From NCBI RefSeq assembly GCF_010731115.1, contig NZ_AP022616.1, positions 1,736,001 to 1,800,000 of the forward strand: a stretch of DNA of 64,000 nt. The letters run 5' to 3'. The position numbers and the translations under genes were made by a program. This DNA is from Mycolicibacterium phocaicum (GTDB lineage: Bacteria > Actinomycetota > Actinomycetes > Mycobacteriales > Mycobacteriaceae). Below the pieces are notes generated by a model. That model searched no databases. It had not been told where the DNA came from and saw only the letters and a program-made list of their open reading frames with translations. Of this stretch, positions 63,067 to 64,000 are shown piece by piece; positions within the stretch are counted from its first letter, which is position 1, and the number at the start of each line of letters is the position of its first letter.

Positions 63067-63738
63067 CTAAGCCGCCCGGGCATCCTCGGCCGACGCCTCC
63101 AGCACGGCATGCAGACCGCGCAGGCAGTACCAGGGAATGGCCACCATGGCAGCGGTGATGAGGAATGCCAGGCCGTACAGGATCCAGGCCAACTCGTCGT
63201 GGCGGTCGGCCAGCATGTACGCGCCCAGGAAGATGAACAGCGTCGCGCCGCCCATGGCCGCGGCGATCCCGAGCGTGCAGCGCAGCCACAGCTGATCCAC
63301 CGCCGCCACCGGAAAGCCCAGCATGCTGGTCGCCGGCGACGCCGAATAGCGGCGTACCACCGGGTCGTCGAAGGAGCGCAGGGCGCTCGTCGGAATCTCC
63401 CCGGCGGGACGACGATCGTCGGCCTCGGACGGTCCGCCCCCGAGCAGCGGCAGCGGTGCCGCCCCACCGCGACGGGCGCGCAGTAACAGCGGGATGGCGC
63501 CCACGATGACCGCCGCCGACACCGCGATGACGGAGTACAGCAGCCACGGCGTATGCGACGATTCCGCACCCGACGGGTGCCGGGTACCAAGGTCCACCAT
63601 GGCGACGACAGCGGCCACCCCGGCGCCCAGGGCCGCCAGCCACACGGCGACGGAGCCGCCGAGCAGAAGACGGTCCAACTGCTCGGGGTTGCCGCCGGTC
63701 ACTCGCGACCGGGTTGAAGTCTCAGCGTTGTACGGCAT
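63067..63738 (-). CDS. DUF2561 membrane protein (Rv2197c-like)
   Basis: A 223-residue membrane protein with four predicted helices in two pairs: LLLGGSVAVWLAALGAGVAAVVAMV and WLLYSVIAVSAAVIVGAIPLLL, then TLGIAAAMGGATLFIFLGAYML and ELAWILYGLAFLITAAMVAIPWYCL. The middle cytoplasmic loop (about 88-140) is Pro/Gly rich. It matches M. tuberculosis Rv2197c in place, between qcrB and mmpS3. The ATG at 63738 begins right at the stop codon of mmpS3. Function unknown. Confidence 0.86.
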   Translation of the reverse strand: MPYNAETSTRSRVTGGNPEQLDRLLLGGSVAVWLAALGAGVAAVVAMVDLGTRHPSGAESSHTPWLLYSVIAVSAAVIVGAIPLLLRARRGGAAPLPLLGGGPSEADDRRPAGEIPTSALRSFDDPVVRRYSASPATSMLGFPVAAVDQLWLRCTLGIAAAMGGATLFIFLGAYMLADRHDELAWILYGLAFLITAAMVAIPWYCLRGLHAVLEASAEDARAA

Positions 63739-64000
63739 TTAACAGCTCGTCTGCCAATCATCGTTTGTCTGCGAGGCCAGCGTCTGGCCGTCGCTGGTCA
63801 CAATCGAACAGTTCAGGTGGCTCAGCCGCAGCAGGCTGGAGGCCTGCACCGAGCCCACATCGGACATCGAGATCGGTGTCAGAGTGATCATCCACGGGAT
63901 GTAGACGTTCTGCTGGGTGCGCTGGCGGCCCGCGGCGTCGGTGTACGTCACCGAAATACGGTCCAGCGGCGCCTTCGTGCCCCAAATCCGGTACGTGACA
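63739..64000 (-). CDS. mmpS3: MmpS3-like membrane protein (partial, C-terminal part)
   Basis: The C-terminal 86 residues of an MmpS-family protein; the gene enters from the right edge, so its transmembrane and linker parts are not seen. The visible part is the extracytoplasmic domain with [67 protein letters not shown] and the final Cys in DDWQTSC. The two cysteines probably form a disulphide. MmpS3 has been linked to cell-wall growth in mycobacteria. It lies directly upstream of the DUF2561 gene, as in M. tuberculosis (Rv2198c-Rv2197c). Confidence 0.9.
   Translation of the reverse strand, partial: VTYRIWGTKAPLDRISVTYTDAAGRQRTQQNVYIPWMITLTPISMSDVGSVQASSLLRLSHLNCSIVTSDGQTLASQTNDDWQTSC

Overview
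The window is GC-rich (about two thirds G+C by eye) and carries a gene order that is diagnostic of a mycobacterium: the dcw cell-division/peptidoglycan cluster read leftwards (mraZ to wag31), followed by the lppM-idsA2-mptA-pknL-aroG block, the lipoarabinomannan/PIM block (mptC, an acyltransferase, fadD15, pimB'), and the ctaE-qcrCAB respiratory operon ending at mmpS3. Gene content, a NarK-type transporter at the left edge and the accessory genes point to a rapid grower (Mycolicibacterium-like); the species cannot be named from the sequence alone.

Layout. 1-2.0 kb: a truncated GntR-type regulator and a nitrate/nitrite transporter. 2.3-23.3 kb: wag31, yggT, sepF, yggS-like, pgeF, ftsZ, ftsQ, murC, murG, ftsW, a lipoprotein, mraY, murF, murE, pbpB, an FtsL-like protein, rsmH and mraZ, all on the minus strand and mostly with 4-base stop/start overlaps. 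murD, normally between mraY and ftsW, is absent; its slot holds a DUF5642-like lipoprotein and two copies of a 59-bp palindromic repeat. 23.7-31.3 kb: DUF3040 protein, GNAT enzyme, lppM, idsA2, mptA, the PknL substrate, pknL and aroG.

31.4-42.5 kb: an 11-kb copper/SigC island lies between aroG and the Rv2179c-type exonuclease, genes that are near neighbours in M. tuberculosis. It holds a zinc-finger anti-sigma-like membrane protein, two DUF5134 proteins with Met/His-rich loops, a PepSY-type membrane protein, a CopD-CtaG fusion (Rv0102-like), a CtpB-type copper ATPase, sigma factor SigC divergent from ctpB, a YcnI-like protein and a CopC-CopD fusion. Taken together it looks like a periplasmic copper capture, transport and cuproenzyme-supply module with its own sigma factor. 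The cytochrome supercomplex genes later in the window (ctaE, qcrCAB) serve a copper-dependent oxidase.

42.5-54.2 kb: exonuclease, membrane protein, MptC, acyltransferase, an Rv2183c-2186c-like set, fadD15, PimB', a metallopeptidase-like protein, an NlpC/P60 hydrolase and a small Cys-rich protein. 54.3-61.5 kb: a frameshifted DnaQ/UvrC-like gene overlapping trpD, then ctaE-qcrC-qcrA-qcrB with a strong terminator. 61.6-64 kb: an uncharacterised gene divergent from a TetR regulator with a clear palindromic operator, an Rv2197c-like protein and the end of mmpS3.

A recurrent feature is that four genes (idsA2, copC-copD, the Rv2184c-like ATPase and the Rv2189c-like peptidase) have conserved N-terminal coding sequence extending upstream of every in-frame ATG, GTG or TTG, with a CTG at the expected start. 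Three of these CTGs overlap the stop codon of an upstream reading frame.
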